From Lachnotalea glycerini (GTDB lineage Bacteria; Bacillota; Clostridia; Lachnospirales; Lachnospiraceae), in contig NZ_QICS01000001.1 of the NCBI RefSeq assembly GCF_003201285.1, positions 86,678-150,677 on the forward strand: a stretch of 64,000 bases of DNA, written 5' to 3'. Every line of letters starts with the position of its first letter. Position 1 is the stretch's first letter. The notes under the pieces were generated by a model. It worked only from the letters and a program-made list of their open reading frames with translations. It was not told where the DNA came from and ran no database searches. This document shows, piece after piece, positions 61,641 to 64,000 of this stretch. A program made the translations under genes and the position numbers.

Positions 61641-62660
61641 ATGAAACAGGCAATTTTAACACATCCAAAGACAATTGAATTTAGTGAAATAGAAAAACCA
61701 ATAATGAAAGCAAATGAAATCTTAATGAAAGTTAAAAAAATTGGTATTTGTGGGTCAGATATTCATGCATATTATGGAGAGCATCCATTCATGTCTTTTC
61801 CAATCCGTTTAGGACATGAAATGGCAGGAGAGGTGATTGAAGTTGGTTCAGAAGTTAAGGATATTGAAATTGGTGATCTCGTAACGGTTATGCCACAGGA
61901 ATTTTGTCATGAATGTGAGCCGTGTAAAGACGGAAGATACAATATCTGTAATACATTGGAAGTAATTGGATGCCAAACTCCCGGTGCTGCGTGTGAGTAT
62001 TTTAATGTTGATTCAGCTTTAATTAAGAAAATTCCCAAAGGAATGACAGATGAAATTGCTGCAACAGTTGAACCCGCGGCAGTGGGCGTTCATGCTGTGA
62101 GGAGAAGTGGTAATGTTAAAAATATGAATGTTGTTGTTATGGGAGCTGGTACAATAGGAAATGTAACTGCACAGGCCGCGATTGCAGAAGGTGCAAAAAG
62201 TGTACTGATAACAGACTTATCAGATTATCGATTAGAAGTAGCGAAAAGCTGCGGGATTACGCATGTTGCAAATACAGGAAAAGTTTCTATGAAAGACGCA
62301 ATTGAGCAGGCTTTTGGCGAAGAAGGTGCTGATATATTCTTTGAATGTGTTGGTGTAGGTGAAACGGTAAATCAAGCAATTGAGTTTTCAAAGAAAGGTC
62401 ATGACATTGTGATTGTAGGAGTATTTGGCTCGACTCCGTCAATTAATTTAGCATGGGTACAGGATCGTGAATTTAGAATTATTGGTTCTTTGATGTATGT
62501 CGATAAGGATTTTCAGGACACAATTGATTATATGGCAGCAGGAAAAATCAACATGAAACCATTAATTTCTAAAACTTTTAAATTCGATGATTATGCAAAG
62601 GCGTTTCAATATATTGAGCAGAATAAGGATACGAGTTTAAAAATATTAATAGAAATGTAG
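61641..62660 (+). CDS. Zinc-dependent medium-chain dehydrogenase (sorbitol/threonine dehydrogenase type)
   Basis: 339 residues from the ATG at 61641 (TGGAGGA upstream; an earlier ATG at 61635 abuts that site). Catalytic zinc: Cys in CGSDIHAYYGEHP and the His/Glu of LGHEMAGEV. Structural zinc: four Cys in CHECEPCKDGRYNIC. NAD(P)-binding GAGTIGNVTAQAA near 170. Family members oxidise polyols and related secondary alcohols. With the SDR downstream it could oxidise a hexitol or sugar to the ketose used by the operon. Confidence 0.9.
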   Translation: MKQAILTHPKTIEFSEIEKPIMKANEILMKVKKIGICGSDIHAYYGEHPFMSFPIRLGHEMAGEVIEVGSEVKDIEIGDLVTVMPQEFCHECEPCKDGRYNICNTLEVIGCQTPGAACEYFNVDSALIKKIPKGMTDEIAATVEPAAVGVHAVRRSGNVKNMNVVVMGAGTIGNVTAQAAIAEGAKSVLITDLSDYRLEVAKSCGITHVANTGKVSMKDAIEQAFGEEGADIFFECVGVGETVNQAIEFSKKGHDIVIVGVFGSTPSINLAWVQDREFRIIGSLMYVDKDFQDTIDYMAAGKINMKPLISKTFKFDDYAKAFQYIEQNKDTSLKILIEM

Positions 62661-62677
62661 TCTGTGAGGTCAGGCCT

Positions 62678-63457
62678 ATGATAGTAAATAACAAGTACAG
62701 AAATTTTGATGAGAATTTTTCATTGGCAAATAAAACAGCAATCATAACAGGTGCAACAAATGGAATAGGATTTGAAATAGCAAAAATGTTTGCAAGAAAA
62801 GGAGCAAATATTGTTAGTTTTGATTTGAAAAAATCAAAAGAGCTTGAACAATATGTAAAAGACCAGGGAAGATATTATCTTTCAATGGAAGGTGATATCA
62901 CTAAGACAAGCGATATTGAAAATTTAGTGAATAGTGCCATAAATAAGTTTAAAACAATTGATATATTGATCAATTGTGCAGGAGTTGGATTTTTGGAAAT
63001 GGCATCGGAAAGTACAGAAAAAGTATGGGACTTAACATTAGCGGTTAATTTAACAGGAAGCGCAAGAATGGCATTGGCGGTAGGAAAAACAATGATTGAA
63101 AATCAAGGCGGCTGCATTATAAATATAGCTTCACAAGCGGGTGTTGTGGCGTTAGAACGTCATTTGGCATATGGAACAGCGAAAGCAGGAATCATACAAA
63201 TGACAAAACAGCTTGCTGCGGAATGGGGAAAGTATAACATCCGTGTTAATGCAATTTCCCCTACGATTATACTTACACAGATGGGTGAGATGAACTGGAA
63301 TAATGAAAAAGGTGACGAGTTTAGACAAACGATACCTTCTCGTAGGTTTGGATACCCTGAAGAAGTAGCTGCCTGTGCTGTTTATCTGGCCAGTGATGCA
63401 GCTAGTTTATTTAATGGTGCTAATTTAGTAATTGATGGTGGATATACAATCGTATAA
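62678..63457 (+). CDS. Short-chain dehydrogenase/reductase
   Basis: 259 residues. Classical SDR: TGATNGIG cofactor motif (about 25-32), NCAG near 97, catalytic Ser in NIASQAG and Tyr-x3-Lys in YGTAK (about 165-172), and the end with FNGANLVIDGGYTIV. A 20-residue extension precedes the Rossmann start, as in GolD/polyol-type SDRs. Next to a zinc dehydrogenase and aldolase, a sugar/polyol oxidoreductase role is likely; fatty-acid FabG function is unlikely in this setting. Confidence 0.88.
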   Translation: MIVNNKYRNFDENFSLANKTAIITGATNGIGFEIAKMFARKGANIVSFDLKKSKELEQYVKDQGRYYLSMEGDITKTSDIENLVNSAINKFKTIDILINCAGVGFLEMASESTEKVWDLTLAVNLTGSARMALAVGKTMIENQGGCIINIASQAGVVALERHLAYGTAKAGIIQMTKQLAAEWGKYNIRVNAISPTIILTQMGEMNWNNEKGDEFRQTIPSRRFGYPEEVAACAVYLASDAASLFNGANLVIDGGYTIV

Positions 63458-63492
63458 TACAAAGTTAAAATGAATATTAGTGAAGGAGTATT

Positions 63493-64000
63493 ATGAAATT
63501 AGCTAGTTCTAAAACAATATTGAAAAAGGCACAGGAAGGTAACTTTGCGGTTGGTGCGTTTAACGCAGAAAATATGGAGATGGTACAAGCAATTATAGAA
63601 GCTGCAGAAGAATTGCAATCACCTGTGATTATACAGACAACACCCTCATCTGTGTCTTATGCAGGTCTTAAGATGTATTACAATATGGTATCAGCAGAAG
63701 CCGAAAATGCAACAGTTCCTATTGTTTTGCATTTAGATCATGGAAACAGTTTTCAATTATGCAAAGAAGCTGTTGAAGCTGGCTATACATCGGTTATGAT
63801 TGATGGATCAAAGCTTGCGTATGAAGAAAATATTGAATTGAGTAAAAGCGTAGTGCAATTTAGTGCCAAAGCTGGTGTCGAAGTTGAAGCAGAACTTGGA
63901 ACAGTAGGTGGCAAAGAAGACAATCATGAAGTTACAGGAAAAGATATCCTTTATACGAATCCGCAACAAGCTGTCGAATTTGTTGAAAAATCAGGAATCC
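63493..64000 (+). CDS. Class II fructose/tagatose-bisphosphate aldolase family (3' partial)
   Basis: The first 169 residues of a gene cut by the right edge; ATG at 63493 after AAGGAGTATT. FBA class II features are visible: N-terminal AVGAFNAENMEMVQAIIEAA (about 18-37), the zinc-ligand segment HLDHGNSF near 78-85, and GTVGGKEDN near 136-144. Class II aldolases split ketose-(bis)phosphates to DHAP plus an aldehyde or aldehyde phosphate. It completes the epimerase-kinase-dehydrogenase operon; FBA, GatY/KbaY or IolJ-like specificity cannot be told from half a protein. Confidence 0.9.
   Translation, partial: MKLASSKTILKKAQEGNFAVGAFNAENMEMVQAIIEAAEELQSPVIIQTTPSSVSYAGLKMYYNMVSAEAENATVPIVLHLDHGNSFQLCKEAVEAGYTSVMIDGSKLAYEENIELSKSVVQFSAKAGVEVEAELGTVGGKEDNHEVTGKDILYTNPQQAVEFVEKSGI

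Noticed and set aside
1-64000. CRISPR array, tRNA, rRNA, prophage or insertion sequence
   Set aside because: No regularly spaced repeats, no cloverleaf-like or rRNA-like stretches, no transposase, integrase or phage structural genes seen.

Overview
The window looks like a chromosomal segment of a low-GC, endospore-forming, chemotactic anaerobe of the Clostridia, most likely Lachnospiraceae. Evidence: AT-rich DNA with strong AGGAGG ribosome-binding sites, sporulation genes (yqfC, yqfD, spoVB, a bofC-like gene, dpaA/dpaB), an N-terminally extended L27 with its Prp protease, an oxygen-sensitive glycyl radical enzyme with its activase, and gene orders typical of clostridia. Nearly all genes lie on the + strand. 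I saw no rRNA, tRNA, insertion sequence, prophage or CRISPR array.

Layout. 1-8.2 kb: housekeeping run (tail of a radical SAM protein, DUF2344, rng, PHP phosphoesterase, then rplU-prp-rpmA, obgE-yhbY-nadD-yqeK-rsfS), with an L21 leader before rplU and a structured, repeat-bearing 440-bp gap after rpmA. 8.3-10.3 kb (- strand): a collagen-like surface protein and lexA. 10.5-18.7 kb: pdp, then yqfC-yqfD-phoH-(PgpH-like)-ybeY in the Bacillus yqf order, spoVB and a bofC-like gene. 18.9-25.6 kb: two flavoproteins, then proB and proA separated by a patatin, DUF896 and 5-formyl-THF cyclo-ligase. 25.9-30.2 kb: a GH31 glycosidase, a small DUF6774-like protein, and a membrane protein with a highly charged tail. 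30.5-37.1 kb: a compact chemotaxis operon cheY-cheA-cheW-mcp-cheR-cheB.

37.1-40.5 kb is an accessory patch: a 144-aa unknown protein, a full-length homologue of animal-type protein-arginine deiminase (PAD/PADI), and a truncated gene remnant. It ends before miaB, which has its own consensus promoter. The PAD gene is the most unexpected item. Its catalytic Asp, His, Asp and Cys and both substrate-binding Arg residues are present, but several calcium ligands are not.

42.1-52.6 kb: a LacI regulator divergent from a seven-gene operon: glycyl radical enzyme, its activase, a rhamnulokinase-like kinase, a ribose-type ABC importer (ATPase, permease, binding protein) and a FucA-like aldolase. This suggests import of a (deoxy)ketose, phosphorylation and aldol cleavage, with the radical enzyme acting on a related compound. 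The radical enzyme lacks the usual diol-dehydratase signature after its Cys-x-Glu motif. 52.7-54.7 kb: a cold-shock protein and the dipicolinate synthase genes. 54.8-64 kb: a second LacI regulator with three GTGCACGAGCAC-type operators, divergent from a second sugar operon: ketose 3-epimerase, PfkB kinase, ABC importer, zinc dehydrogenase, SDR dehydrogenase and a class II aldolase cut by the window edge. It is consistent with use of a rare ketose or a polyol.
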